Assembly (NCBI RefSeq): GCF_042429435.1
Contig: NZ_JBHMAF010000188.1
Strand: one strand, 5' to 3'
Length of the DNA stretch: 64,000 nucleotides
DNA from: Ectobacillus funiculus
Lineage (GTDB): Bacteria > Bacillota > Bacilli > Bacillales > Bacillaceae_G
The notes under the pieces were generated by a model. The model made no database searches, was not told where the DNA came from, and saw only the letters and a program-made list of their open reading frames with translations. How positions within the stretch are numbered: position 1 is the stretch's first letter; every line of letters starts with the position of its first letter. Positions 1 to 8,817 of this stretch are shown piece by piece. The translations under genes were made by a program, and so were the position numbers.

Positions 1-437
1 GTATCAACTGTAATAATTAATGAAAAACCAGCTTGCTGCGCCCAACGAAACGCCCCCTCATTTGGTCCGTATCCCTCGGTAAATCGGTTGGGGATATAAA
101 ATTCCACATCAGCACCAAGCTCAAGAAGCGCAAGCATTAAAACTGTTGTACTGCTAACGCCGTCAGCATCGTAATCCCCGTATACGAGAATTTGCTCTCC
201 GTTCTGGACAGCTAGATGGATTCTCTCTACAGCTCGTTCCATATCTTTAAGCAGAAACGGATCATGAAATGATTGCCGTTCACTATGTAAAAAGCTTGTA
301 ATCTCTTCTTCTGTATGAAATCCCCTATGAACTAATAAAGAGGTAATAACGGGTGATAGCTGCAGCTTATGCGCTAACTGCTGAGCCAACTCCTCGTTCC
401 CTCTTATATGTTTCCAACGCGTTTTCGGTTGTAACAA
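1..437 (-). CDS. recJ: Single-stranded-DNA-specific exonuclease RecJ, N-terminal part
   Basis: RecJ is a 5'-3' single-strand exonuclease used in recombination and mismatch repair. Only about the first 145 codons are here; the gene runs off the window start. The translation contains the DHH-family motif I as YGDYDADGV at about residue 93, followed by a conserved FYIPNRFTEGYGPNE stretch and a LIITVDT strand, as in Bacillus RecJ. The start is a TTG at 437 with GAGGGGTGA just upstream; no in-frame ATG or GTG with a ribosome site is nearby. It is followed in the transcription direction by sequence outside the window. Identification is firm from the motif; its length and C-terminal domains cannot be judged. 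Confidence 0.9.
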   Translation of the reverse strand, partial: MLQPKTRWKHIRGNEELAQQLAHKLQLSPVITSLLVHRGFHTEEEITSFLHSERQSFHDPFLLKDMERAVERIHLAVQNGEQILVYGDYDADGVSSTTVLMLALLELGADVEFYIPNRFTEGYGPNEGAFRWAQQAGFSLIITVD

Positions 438-673
438 CGAAATCACCCCTCAATTCATTCATTATACTAAACCGGTTATAAGGTGACAATGAAATGCCAA
501 ATACCCTTATTTAACAGCGGTAAGAAAAGCAGACAAGGCCCGCCTTTTATGGCAGCGTAGGGGTGAGCCAGAGTAAAAGGCGCTTTTTGCCTTTTGCAGA
601 GGTTCAGCCTGGAATCTGACATTTTGGGCCTTGGGAGCTAGACATCCCCCCGAACAGTTATCCTTTCTTATCT

Positions 674-799
674 TGTAAAGAAAACTCGCCGATTGGCGAG
701 CCCTGTTCTTAGGCGTAGTTGCCCTTATACTGTATTCCTAACATTTCTCGCCACGTCGAATTGTCTTCCATCGAGAAACTTATACTGTCTTAAAGTGCA
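674..799 (+). repeat. Dispersed hairpin repeat, one unit
   Basis: First copy of the family described at 6811-7212. Module A hairpin CTCGCC-GATT-GGCGAG at 684-699; the part after the hairpin is shortened, lacking the GGGCGAAGACAGAG segment. Module B follows with the AAATTTCT-type core degenerate (ACATTTCT). It lies between the secDF terminator and recJ. Confidence 0.85.
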
Positions 800-846
800 A
801 AAAAGACGAGGCTTTCTACCTATCGCAGATACACCTCGTCTTTTTA
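799..846. terminator. Bidirectional terminator after secDF
   Basis: AAAAAGACGAGG at the left pairs with CCTCGTCTTTTT at the right around a roughly 20-nt loop. On the minus strand it lies about 30 nt after the secDF stop and ends in a T-rich run. Confidence 0.75.
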
Positions 847-878
847 AAACAGTTATAGCCACCCTGTTTTCCTTTTTG

Positions 879-3125
879 CTACACCTGTATGTCTGATGTT
901 GGCTCCGGTTCTCTTTTCGTTCTGCCCTTCTTCAGACGGTTCTTCTCAAGAATCAGCCAAATTTGCGAAGCAACGAAGACCGAGGAATATGTTCCAACAA
1001 CTAGTCCGATTAACAAAGCTAATGAGAAGTTACGAAGAGATTCACTTCCGAAAATCAATAATGCGATAACCGGTAAAAGAACCGTTAATACCGTGTTGAT
1101 CGAACGTCCAAGCGTTTGACGGATACTCATATTCACAATATCCTCTAGGTCAGCTGCAGACCGAATCTTCTTTTTCTCTTTATACAGTTGTCGATTTCGG
1201 TCAAATGTTACGATAGAATCATTAATCGAATAACCTACAATTGTTAGTACAGCTGCAATAAACGGTAAATCTACTTCCAAGCGCAATATGCTGAACACCA
1301 TAATGATGAAAAAGGCATCATGCAAGAGTGCTAACACAGCAGATATTGCATACGTAAAACGGAAACGGAAGCTCACGTATAAAATGATACCAACCGATGC
1401 GATGAGCACGGAAATTAACGCATTGCGTGCAATCTCCTTCCCGATTGTTGGTGAAACAGTACTCACATTCGGCTCATTTCCATACTTGCTTTTTATTGCA
1501 TCTTTCAGTCCCGCAATCTCTTCCTTCGAAAGAACCCCGTGCGTCCGCACAGCTGCTCCTTCGTTTTTCGTACCTGTTAGTACGATATCCTCAGGATCAA
1601 TATTCAGCTTTTGGAGGTCCGCTTTCAGTTCAGAAGCAACAATTGTTTTGTTACTTGTCACATCAATACGCGTTCCGCTTGAAAAGTCGATACTAAGATT
1701 TAAACGGAACAATGATACAGCAATAATCCCTACGACAACTGCTGCAATCGAGAAAATCAAAAAGCGATTTCCTACTTTTACAAAGTCTATACGATCAAAT
1801 TTAGTCGGTGCATACTCTACACCTTTTGAAAGAGAAATAACATCCCGGCGTTTTACACCAAAATACCCTATCTTCTTATCAAATAAACGGCTCTTTACAA
1901 GGAGACCTAATAATAGGCGTGTTCCCCCAACATTTGTAACGAATCCAATAATAAGGCTGACAATTAAACTCGTCGCAAAGCCTTTTACCGAGCTTGTGCC
2001 GTATACGAATAAAACGACAGCAGCTAGCAATGTTGTAATATGCGCATCCAAAATCGTAAGAAAAGAATGCTTATTTCCAGCCCGATACGCGGCCATCACT
2101 GATTTTCCGATTTTCAGCTCTTCTTTAAAACGCTCATCCGTAATGACGTTCGCGTCAACAGCGATACCGACACCGAGTATAAGAGCCGCGATACCCGGAA
2201 GCGTCAAAACGGCATGCATCCAATGAAAAGTAACGAGCGTAATATATGTATACAATGTTAACATAATCACCGCAACGAGTCCTGGAAGACGGTAATAGGC
2301 AATCATAAACAAGAAAACAAGAGCAATCCCAATTGCACCGGCAACGATTGTTTTTTGCAATGCAGTTTCTCCATACTTGGCTCCAACAGATGTAGAATAC
2401 AACTCTTTGAGCTCAACTGGCAACGCCCCAGCATTTAACAAGTTTGCAAGTTCCTTCGCTTCGGCTGCCGTAAAGTTTCCGACGATTGAGACATCCGTTT
2501 GGGTAAATACTTGATTAACAGATGCTGCAGATAAGTATTTCGGCTTTACTTTTGCCGCCTCTGCTTTATAGGAATCCTTTCCTTCCTCAAAATCAAGCCA
2601 AATGACCATTAAATTATCCGGCTTCATCGCAAGTACTTGCTCCGTTACACTTTTAAACTTATCCGCATCCTTTAAAGTAAGAGCTACGCTTGGCTTTCCT
2701 TGCTCGTCAAATGTTTGACTCGCACCGCCCGCCTTTAAATCAGCTCCGTCCATCAATACCTTGTCATTTATGTCACGGAATGTCAGCTTGGCTTGGGTTG
2801 CCAGAATCGATCTTGCCTTTGCTTGATCCTTCACGCCAGCAAGCTGTACCCGGATGCGGTCATTCCCTTCAATTTGAATGTTCGGCTCGCTTACACCAAG
2901 AACGTTAACACGCTTTTCAAGTGCCTCTACCGTACTTAACAATGTCTTGCGCGTCAGCTTCTCGCCTTCCTTCGCTGGCTTTACCTCATATAAAACCTCA
3001 AAGCCACCGCGCAAATCGAGTCCCAGATTGATACCTTGTGTAATATTCTTTGTTGTCGCTCCGATGATGCCGCCAATGAGCAACACAATTAAAAAGAAAG
3101 CCACAATTCTGCTTTGTTTTGCCAT
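879..3125 (-). CDS. secDF: Protein translocase SecDF (fused SecD-SecF)
   Basis: Membrane component of the Sec export machinery that uses the proton motive force to help pull preproteins across; interacts with SecYEG and YajC. It is the fused Bacillus form, 748 residues: an N-terminal SecD half (GLDLRGG at about 30, large periplasmic-type P1 domain, then six membrane segments with AVDANVITDERF) and a SecF half (SIDFSSGTRID, VGYSINDSIVTFDRNR). The open frame begins further up at 3152, but Bacillus SecDF starts at the hydrophobic MAKQSRIVAFF, so I chose the ATG at 3125; GAGGAGG lies 12 nt before it, a slightly long spacing. Its partner yajC is encoded 4 kb away, with spoVB, yrbG and yrzE between them. 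Confidence 0.95.
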   Translation of the reverse strand: MAKQSRIVAFFLIVLLIGGIIGATTKNITQGINLGLDLRGGFEVLYEVKPAKEGEKLTRKTLLSTVEALEKRVNVLGVSEPNIQIEGNDRIRVQLAGVKDQAKARSILATQAKLTFRDINDKVLMDGADLKAGGASQTFDEQGKPSVALTLKDADKFKSVTEQVLAMKPDNLMVIWLDFEEGKDSYKAEAAKVKPKYLSAASVNQVFTQTDVSIVGNFTAAEAKELANLLNAGALPVELKELYSTSVGAKYGETALQKTIVAGAIGIALVFLFMIAYYRLPGLVAVIMLTLYTYITLVTFHWMHAVLTLPGIAALILGVGIAVDANVITDERFKEELKIGKSVMAAYRAGNKHSFLTILDAHITTLLAAVVLFVYGTSSVKGFATSLIVSLIIGFVTNVGGTRLLLGLLVKSRLFDKKIGYFGVKRRDVISLSKGVEYAPTKFDRIDFVKVGNRFLIFSIAAVVVGIIAVSLFRLNLSIDFSSGTRIDVTSNKTIVASELKADLQKLNIDPEDIVLTGTKNEGAAVRTHGVLSKEEIAGLKDAIKSKYGNEPNVSTVSPTIGKEIARNALISVLIASVGIILYVSFRFRFTYAISAVLALLHDAFFIIMVFSILRLEVDLPFIAAVLTIVGYSINDSIVTFDRNRQLYKEKKKIRSAADLEDIVNMSIRQTLGRSINTVLTVLLPVIALLIFGSESLRNFSLALLIGLVVGTYSSVFVASQIWLILEKNRLKKGRTKREPEPTSDIQV

Positions 3126-3198
3126 TTCTGTCGATTGCCTCCTCATTCTCATACGAAACCATTATAGAAAGAAGCCTAGATACCTGTCAAATGAATGG

Positions 3199-3483
3199 TT
3201 ATTTGTTTTCATACTCCTCAAACGACGAAAGCGGCGCCTTATATGCCTGCATCGTTAAATATGTCATGTAGTCACTTGTAGAGAGCGTCAAAACATCATT
3301 AACGAGCTGATGGATTTTAATTTCTTCTGGTAACCGTTTCCACTTTTTACTCTTCAAACATGTCCATATTTCCTGCTCTGTTACACGATCATACCCGAGC
3401 ATGTGAAATTCCTCCACCTTACTTTGCAGCACAACGTTAAGCTCCTGCCGATAAGCATCAATTCCAACTTCCTTATCAGTCAT
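3199..3483 (-). CDS. comN: Post-transcriptional regulator ComN
   Basis: Small soluble protein of 94 residues, matching the length and position of B. subtilis ComN (YrzD), which controls comE mRNA at cell poles and septa. The sequence is helix-rich and charged, with HMLGYDRVTEQEIWTCL in the middle. Two adjacent possible starts exist: TTG at 3486 and ATG at 3483; AAAGGAGG lies 7 nt before the ATG, so the ATG is preferred. It precedes secDF, as in B. subtilis. Function is inferred from family and synteny only. Confidence 0.8.
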   Translation of the reverse strand: MTDKEVGIDAYRQELNVVLQSKVEEFHMLGYDRVTEQEIWTCLKSKKWKRLPEEIKIHQLVNDVLTLSTSDYMTYLTMQAYKAPLSSFEEYENK

Positions 3484-3930
3484 CAAAAGTCCTCCTTTCG
3501 GGTATCATCCCCATTACCATGTCAACCAGAGATTCTGTTATACACCTGTTGGTTCCCTTGACCTAGGGAACGGTTACAACGCATCACTCACAGCAGAGCG
3601 GCGGGCTAGGGTAGAACCCGGCAGCGTGTCTTCACCTAACTGATCAACGGACTGTATCATGCTAAGACAATTCCTTCTGCACTCACTCGTACCAAAAAGT
3701 AATGAACCACACTCTCTCAAATCTACAGGTTATAATTCGAAGGGGTTAGCTAAGAAATCATATTAGCCTAGCTCCTCTCTAGACCCCCAACGCCATATAT
3801 ACAGGCAATCATTTGCTAAGTAAAGGGCAATAAAAAAGCTTGTACATATACACCTTGTCATGCTTGACCCCACCGAGCGCATATAAATTATTGTAAATCA
3901 TTCTATGGCTTTTGAGAAGGTGGGAAACAA
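3484..3930. other. Intergenic region between comN and spoVB
   Basis: A 447-bp divergent gap. A GC-rich block at 3550-3660 contains short hairpins (GTTCCC/GGGAAC at about 3552-3571; GGGT/ACCC at about 3609-3619) and on the minus strand an open stretch at 3574-3660 that would encode 28 residues without a ribosome site. I do not recognise it. The right end carries a possible SigE promoter for spoVB. Confidence 0.45.
3858..3887 (+). promoter_or_regulatory. Candidate SigE promoter of spoVB
   Basis: TCATGCT at 3858-3864 and CATATAAA at 3880-3887 are separated by 15 nt, resembling the SigE elements (KMATATT, CATACAHT, usual spacing about 14). The start codon of spoVB is 43 nt downstream. SigE control is known for B. 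subtilis spoVB; the -35 match here is modest. Confidence 0.4.
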
Positions 3931-5490
3931 ATGACGAAGCAAAGCTTTTTACGCGGAACGTTAATCTTAATTATTGCTGGTCTTGCCACAAGGGTGCTCG
4001 GCTTCGTAAATCGGATTGTGATGGCAAGGATTTTGGGGGAAGAAGGAGTCGGGCTGTATATGATGGCCGTTCCAACTTTTATTTTAGCGATCACCGTTAC
4101 ACAAATCGGTCTGCCTGTCGCAATCGCTAAACTCGTTGCCGAAGCCGAAGCGATAGGAGACCAGCAAAAGGTTAAAAAGGTGTTAACCGTATCCCTTGCA
4201 GTGACGCTTACCTTAAGTGTCGTCATTACGGCAGCTCTCATGGTTGCGGCACCGATTCTTTCTAAAACCGTTCTAACAGATTCTCGGACCTACTATCCGC
4301 TCATAGCCATTTTGCCGGTTGTACCAATTATTGCCGTATCCTCCGTACTGCGCGGCTATTTCCAAGGAAAACAAAATATGAAGCCAGGCGCGTTTGCACA
4401 AGTAATTGAACAGATTGTCCGCATTACCTTAATTGCTGTCTGTACACGTGCTTTCTTGCATCTTGGTGTAGAGTACGCAGCGGCTGGCGCAATGGTTTCA
4501 GCTGTAATCGGCGAGCTAGCTTCCCTCTTGTATATGCTGTTTATGTTTCACCGTGAAAAACACGTTGCCGTTCGTTCTCACTTTTTCCGTACGGTGAAAA
4601 ACGGCAAGGATACACTCAGCTCACTGATGTCCGTCGCCCTCCCGACAACTGGGAGCCGCTTTATCGGTTCTGTTTCCTATTTTTTAGAGCCCATTGTTGT
4701 CGCTCGAAGCTTGGCGATGGCAGGCGTCGCCGCCGAGGTTGCAACAAGGCAATATGGGGAATTAAACGGCTATGCGCTGCCGCTTTTATTTTTGCCGTCC
4801 TTTATCACATATGCCCTATCCACATCGCTTGTCCCCTCTATTAGTGAGGCGGCGGCAAAACAACAGCACCAGCTTGTCGAGTATCGGCTTCAGCAAGCAC
4901 TCCGCTTGTCGTTTATTTCTGGGGGCTGGTCAGTCATTATTTTGTACGTATTTGCTTCTCCCATTATGACGCTTATGTATCACTCCGATCATGCAGCGGT
5001 ATTTGTAAAAGTGCTCGCTCCTTGTTTTATCTTTTACTACTTTCAAGGACCGCTCGCTTCTGTTTTACAAGCATTAAACATGGCCAAAACAGCAATGATC
5101 AACAGTCTAATTGGCTCAGTAGTAAAAATTATTGTTATCTTTGTTCTTGCCTCGCGTCCGGATTTTCAAATCATGGGCTTCGCGTTAGCCATTGTAGCCG
5201 GGCTTACAACCGTAACAATTCTGCACTATGCAACCTTGCTCAAACGCATTACCTTTACCATCTATGCAAAGGATTATATCTACGGTATGCTTGCGATTTT
5301 CTTAGCCGGATTTGCTGGATTTTACTGCCATGAGCAGCTGACTTTTTCCGATTCACTTGGTATGCAAACACTGTGCTCCATTGTTGTCACAACAGCAGTA
5401 TACATTGTGCTGCTCATGATATTTCGGTTAATCCGAAAAGATGAACTGCGCCGAATTCCAGTACTCCGCAACCTATCCTTTCTAAAGTAA
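3931..5490 (+). CDS. spoVB: Stage V sporulation protein B, lipid flippase family
   Basis: A 519-residue protein of the MOP/MATE-like polysaccharide exporter family with about 14 hydrophobic segments and no signal peptide. In B. subtilis SpoVB is needed for spore cortex formation and is thought to move a peptidoglycan precursor across the outer forespore membrane. The N-terminus MTKQSFLRGTLILIIAGL and the following RIVMARILGEEGVGLYMM segment are typical of the family. The start ATG has GAAGGTGGG about 6 nt upstream. It is one of few plus-strand genes, divergent from comN, and ends in a terminator shared with the convergent yrbG. Confidence 0.93.
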   Translation: MTKQSFLRGTLILIIAGLATRVLGFVNRIVMARILGEEGVGLYMMAVPTFILAITVTQIGLPVAIAKLVAEAEAIGDQQKVKKVLTVSLAVTLTLSVVITAALMVAAPILSKTVLTDSRTYYPLIAILPVVPIIAVSSVLRGYFQGKQNMKPGAFAQVIEQIVRITLIAVCTRAFLHLGVEYAAAGAMVSAVIGELASLLYMLFMFHREKHVAVRSHFFRTVKNGKDTLSSLMSVALPTTGSRFIGSVSYFLEPIVVARSLAMAGVAAEVATRQYGELNGYALPLLFLPSFITYALSTSLVPSISEAAAKQQHQLVEYRLQQALRLSFISGGWSVIILYVFASPIMTLMYHSDHAAVFVKVLAPCFIFYYFQGPLASVLQALNMAKTAMINSLIGSVVKIIVIFVLASRPDFQIMGFALAIVAGLTTVTILHYATLLKRITFTIYAKDYIYGMLAIFLAGFAGFYCHEQLTFSDSLGMQTLCSIVVTTAVYIVLLMIFRLIRKDELRRIPVLRNLSFLK

Positions 5491-5518
5491 AACAGCCTCC
5501 GCACATGGAGGCTGTTTC
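5489..5518. terminator. Bidirectional terminator between spoVB and yrbG
   Basis: Perfect 10-bp stem AACAGCCTCC (5491-5500) / GGAGGCTGTT (5507-5516) with a 6-nt loop, flanked by A and T runs. It overlaps the last bases of yrbG. Confidence 0.85.
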
Positions 5519-6179
5519 ATTTATCTATTAAATCCACAAAAAACTCTCCATCCTGAAAGCTGCAATACGAAATTCCCGCAATATCCGGATAACCAAGCTC
5601 CTGCAGCTTTTGCCGGAGCCATGCCTCCGTTTTTTTCATTTCGGATAAATTATCATACTGAACAAGCCCATCTAAGATAAGCGGAAATGTAAAGACCGGA
5701 TTTTGTTTTTGGCTTTTTGGGTTGGGTTGCTTTTGAAACACTGACAAACGTCCGGATGGTTCCAAAATGGCGTATTCAACGTCGCGCAGATCTCCAATGT
5801 CTTTTTCGCGAAGTTGCACAAGCAAATCCTCAAAGTTATAGCGATTTTTGCGCATTTTCCGTTCATCTATTTTTCCGTCTCGAATTAAAATCACAGGCTC
5901 TCCGTCAAGAAGTTTGCGCAATTTTTGACTTTTTATTGACACTAACGCCAGAGTAATTTGAATGAGCATTAAGGTCACCATCGGAATAATTTGATCCACA
6001 AGGGGCTTCTCCCTATCCTCAATCGCGATGATCGCAATCTCACCAAGCATAATAAAGACGACCAAATCCAACACACTCAGTTCACCAATTTCCCGTTTGC
6101 CCATCAGGCGAAAAATTACTAAAATAACACCGTATAATAAGATAGTCCTCCAGACAATTTCAAGCTCTTGCCATCCCAT
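5517..6179 (-). CDS. yrbG: DUF421 membrane protein YrbG
   Basis: 220 residues with three N-terminal membrane segments (about 10-85) containing FRLMGKREIGELSVLDLVVF, then a soluble DUF421 domain. The family (YetF, YkjA, YrbG) is widespread in Bacillus; some members are sporulation-expressed, but the biochemical role is unknown. The frame opens at 6203, but that ATG lacks a proper ribosome site, whereas GAGGAG sits 9 nt before the ATG at 6179 (MGWQELEIVWRT), so the shorter form is chosen. Convergent with spoVB and followed by the shared terminator. Confidence 0.85.
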   Translation of the reverse strand: MGWQELEIVWRTILLYGVILVIFRLMGKREIGELSVLDLVVFIMLGEIAIIAIEDREKPLVDQIIPMVTLMLIQITLALVSIKSQKLRKLLDGEPVILIRDGKIDERKMRKNRYNFEDLLVQLREKDIGDLRDVEYAILEPSGRLSVFQKQPNPKSQKQNPVFTFPLILDGLVQYDNLSEMKKTEAWLRQKLQELGYPDIAGISYCSFQDGEFFVDLIDK

Positions 6180-6326
6180 ACTCTCATTCTCCTCTTCTGC
6201 CATACTCCATTATTATCTTTCCCGAGGCTTGCAGAACTATCACGCAATTTTTCATTCCTCATTCACTAGAAATTAGTCTATCTCAGCAGGTTATTCAATA
6301 TGCTTGTATTATAAGGAGGGATCCAC

Positions 6327-6707
6327 ATGTCATCGACAAAACGATTAGGAGTAGCTGTCCTGTTTGGTTTAGGAACACTTCTTGCGTTAGCTGCGCTCAC
6401 AAGTCTCATTATAGCTATGCTGCTGAAAATGACAGAGCTAGATGAGGCCAATTTAGCAATTACTATTATGATTCTTGCAATTATCTCTATGATTATTGCC
6501 GGCTTCATCTCGGGATTAAAAGCAAAAGTCAGAGGCTGGTTTGCTGGGGGGGCAACAGGCGTTGCCTACTCTGTTCTTGTTTTTCTTTTCAACTATCTGG
6601 GCCATTCACAAGGGCTTTCAGGTGAGAATATGCTGTACCAGCTTGGTCTCATCGCTGCAAGCATGATCGGGGGCATTTTCGGAGTAAATTCCGCAAAGAA
6701 GGAGTAA
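6327..6707 (+). CDS. yrzE: TIGR04086 family small membrane protein YrzE
   Basis: 126 residues with four predicted membrane helices (about 10-33, 43-66, 74-93, 102-120) and a short basic C-terminus NSAKKE. It corresponds in position to B. subtilis yrzE, whose role is unknown. The ribosome site ATAAGGAGGG is 8 nt before the ATG. It is monocistronic on the plus strand, and the repeat cluster begins about 100 bp downstream. Confidence 0.75.
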   Translation: MSSTKRLGVAVLFGLGTLLALAALTSLIIAMLLKMTELDEANLAITIMILAIISMIIAGFISGLKAKVRGWFAGGATGVAYSVLVFLFNYLGHSQGLSGENMLYQLGLIAASMIGGIFGVNSAKKE

Positions 6708-6810
6708 AGAAAGCTCACCGATTGGTGATTCGTTATTTACGCCGAGAGACTCTTTCTCTACAGCAGATATCCTATGAGGGATAAATAACACCCTTAAACA
6801 TATATTTGAC

Positions 6811-7212
6811 AATAAAGAAAACTCGCCGATTGGCGAGCCCTGCTCCTGGGCGAAGACAGAGGCGTAGTTGCCCTTATACTGTATTCCTAAAATTTCCGAC
6901 TACGTCGAATTCACTTCTAGCTAGAAATTTATACTCTCTTACAGTGTAAAGAAAACTCGCCGATTGGCGAGCCCTGCCCCCCGGGCGAAGACAGAGGCGT
7001 AGTTGCCCTTATACTGTATTCCTAAAATTTCCGACTACGTCGAATTCACTTCTAGCTAGAAATTTATACTCTCTTACAGTGTAAAGAAAACTCGCCGATT
7101 GGCGAGCCCTGCTCCTGGGCGAAGACAGAGGCGTAGTTGCCCTTGTATTCCTACAATTTCTCGCTACGTCGAATTGGCTTCCGGCTAGAAATTTATACTT
7201 TCTTACAGTGCA
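6811..7212 (+). repeat. Three tandem units of the 135-bp dispersed hairpin repeat
   Basis: Reference locus for the family. Units begin at about 6811, 6948 and 7083 (period 134-135). Each has module A (hairpin CTCGCC-GATT-GGCGAG, a second short palindrome around GCCCCCCGGGC, then GAAGACAGAGGCGTAGTTGC) and module B, an imperfect inverted repeat of about 70 bp whose ends are ACTGTA/TACAGT and whose core is AAATTTC..GAAATTT around CTACGTCGAATTC. Read on the minus strand, module A is a stem followed by TTTTCTTT, which is intrinsic-terminator-like. Copies elsewhere at 674, 8755, 11766, 12725, 18348, 29816 (reversed), 31765, 38585, 43347, 52370, 55845, 56066, 59466, 61393 (reversed) and 62831. Confidence 0.95.
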
Positions 7213-7248
7213 AAAAAAACTTGGCACTTTATATGCCAAGTTTTTTTA
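7212..7248. terminator. Terminator of the queA-tgt-yajC genes
   Basis: Strong stem AAAAAAACTTGGCA (7213-7226) / TGCCAAGTTTTTTT (7234-7247) with a 7-nt loop, immediately after the yajC stop on the minus strand. Confidence 0.9.
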
Positions 7249-7518
7249 TTATGCTTGCTGCTTTTTCACTTCACGTACCGCATTGCGATCAAACGTTAAA
7301 CGAGATCCGTCACTTCCTACTAGAACAAGCGTCGTATCAGTAACAGAATCAACGATGCCATGCATTCCGCCGATTGTAATGACTTGATCACCCTTTTGTA
7401 AGCTGCTTTGCATTTGCGCTACTGACTTTTGACGCTTTTGCTGCGGACGGATTAATAGAAAATAAAACACCGCAAACATTAAGACAAGTGGCAACACCTG
7501 CGTTACTAAACTGTTCAT
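7249..7518 (-). CDS. yajC: Preprotein translocase subunit YajC
   Basis: 89 residues: one N-terminal membrane helix (about 5-22), then the conserved FYFLLIRPQQKRQKS boundary and a small cytoplasmic domain with a GDQVITIGGMHGIV strand. YajC associates with SecDF at the translocon. GGAGGAG lies 7 nt upstream of the ATG. Third gene of the queA-tgt-yajC set, about 36 bp after tgt, a linkage shared by many bacteria. Confidence 0.93.
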   Translation of the reverse strand: MNSLVTQVLPLVLMFAVFYFLLIRPQQKRQKSVAQMQSSLQKGDQVITIGGMHGIVDSVTDTTLVLVGSDGSRLTFDRNAVREVKKQQA

Positions 7519-7554
7519 GCCTTACTCCTCCTTTTTAAGTCTCGTATGTATGAC

Positions 7555-8691
7555 TTAGAAATTTTTTGCATTCGGTTTGTTAAAGCCGTATTGCTCGAAG
7601 AACTCTTCACGGAAATCGCCAAGACGATCTTCTCGAATGGCTTGTCTCACCTGCTCCATTAATTTTAACAGAAAATGAAGATTATGATAAGACGTTAAAC
7701 GAATTCCAAATGTTTCGTCGCATCGAATTAGATGACGGATGTACGCGCGTGAATAATTGCGGCACGTATAGCAATCGCATTTCGGATCAAGCGGTCCGAA
7801 ATCTCGTGCAAACTTTGCATTTTTAATAACGAGACGGCCTTCGCTCGTCATGCAAGTTCCGTTTCGGGCAATGCGCGTCGGCAGCACACAATCAAACATA
7901 TCGATACCACGAATTGCGCCGTCAATTAATGAGTCGGGCGATCCCACTCCCATTAAGTAACGCGGTTTGTTTTCTGGAAGAAGCGGCGCTGTAAAGTCCA
8001 GCACACGATTCATCACATCCTTTGGCTCCCCAACAGATAATCCACCGATTGCGTAGCCTGGGAAGTCGAGCGAAATTAAATCCCGCGCACTTTGACGGCG
8101 CAGTTCCTCGTACTCGCCACCTTGTACAATACCAAACAACGCTTGGTCATGCGGACGCTCATGCGCCGTTAGACACCGTTCCGCCCAGCGGCTTGTCCGC
8201 TCTACAGAACGCTTCATATATTCATATTCAGCCGGGTACGGCGGACATTCATCAAATGCCATCATGATATCCGCACCGAGTGCATTTTGGATCTGCATCG
8301 CTTTTTCCGGAGACAAGAACAATTTATCCCCATTCAAGTGATTGCGAAAATGCACACCCTCTTCTTCAATTTTACGAAACTCGCTTAAGCTAAATACTTG
8401 AAAGCCGCCAGAATCTGTTAAAATGGCACGATCCCAGTTCATAAACTTGTGCAATCCGCCTGCCTCGCGCACAATTTCATGCCCAGGACGAAGCCATAGA
8501 TGATACGTATTACTCAAAATAATACCTGCCTGCATTTCTTTCAGTTCTTCCGGCGACATCGTTTTTACAGTAGCTAATGTGCCAACAGGCATAAAAATGG
8601 GCGTTTCAAATGAACCGTGCGGCGTGTGCACGCGTCCTAGTCTTGCACCTGTTTGCTTACATTTCTTAATAAGTTCATACTTTACTGCCAT
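7555..8691 (-). CDS. tgt: Queuine tRNA-ribosyltransferase Tgt
   Basis: Exchanges guanine 34 of GUN-anticodon tRNAs for the queuosine precursor preQ1. The 378-residue TIM-barrel protein shows LTDSGGFQVFSL near residue 90 (general acid/base Asp), GIDMFDCVLPTRIARNG (nucleophilic Asp and tRNA recognition), and the zinc ligands CDCYTC plus a later His in YIRHL. Length matches the family. Start ATG at 8691 has AGGAAGGAG upstream. It follows queA, which performs the next step, separated by 126 bp that includes a partial dispersed repeat. Confidence 0.96.
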   Translation of the reverse strand: MAVKYELIKKCKQTGARLGRVHTPHGSFETPIFMPVGTLATVKTMSPEELKEMQAGIILSNTYHLWLRPGHEIVREAGGLHKFMNWDRAILTDSGGFQVFSLSEFRKIEEEGVHFRNHLNGDKLFLSPEKAMQIQNALGADIMMAFDECPPYPAEYEYMKRSVERTSRWAERCLTAHERPHDQALFGIVQGGEYEELRRQSARDLISLDFPGYAIGGLSVGEPKDVMNRVLDFTAPLLPENKPRYLMGVGSPDSLIDGAIRGIDMFDCVLPTRIARNGTCMTSEGRLVIKNAKFARDFGPLDPKCDCYTCRNYSRAYIRHLIRCDETFGIRLTSYHNLHFLLKLMEQVRQAIREDRLGDFREEFFEQYGFNKPNAKNF

Positions 8692-8754
8692 AAAATAGCT
8701 CCTTCCTGTTCACATGCAAAAGAAAAACAATTCGTACTATATAGCAACTAACCC

Positions 8755-8816
8755 CATCAAAAATTTCTCGCTACGTCGAAAGGTCTTCCAGCTAGAAATT
8801 TATACTTTCCTACAGT
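8755..8816 (+). repeat. Partial dispersed repeat (module B) between queA and tgt
   Basis: Contains the core AAATTTCTCGCTACGTCGAA and GCTAGAAATTTATACTTTCC, ending at ACAGTG next to the queA stop codon. Module A with its terminator-like hairpin is missing here, which would leave queA-tgt cotranscription possible. Confidence 0.85.
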
Positions 8817-8817
8817 G

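Larger units (their letters stand above)
438..878. other. Intergenic region between recJ and secDF
   Basis: No convincing gene. The right half holds one repeat unit and the secDF terminator, listed separately. The left part (about 500-660) has a hairpin at 575-595 (AAAAGGC/GCCTTTT) and GC-rich stretches. I cannot assign it to a known RNA. Confidence 0.5.

Noticed and set aside
1288..2226. 312-codon plus-strand frame
   Set aside because: Antisense to secDF; its Ile/Thr/Ser-rich translation shows no domain and it has no ribosome site.
7009..7239. 76-codon minus-strand frame across the repeat cluster, with a YKFLAGSQFDV-like segment
   Set aside because: Comes from repeat modules; related frames recur at 43211-43564 and, on the plus strand, at 52266, 55789 and 62764. 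No ribosome site, and units are not always a multiple of three. Spurious.
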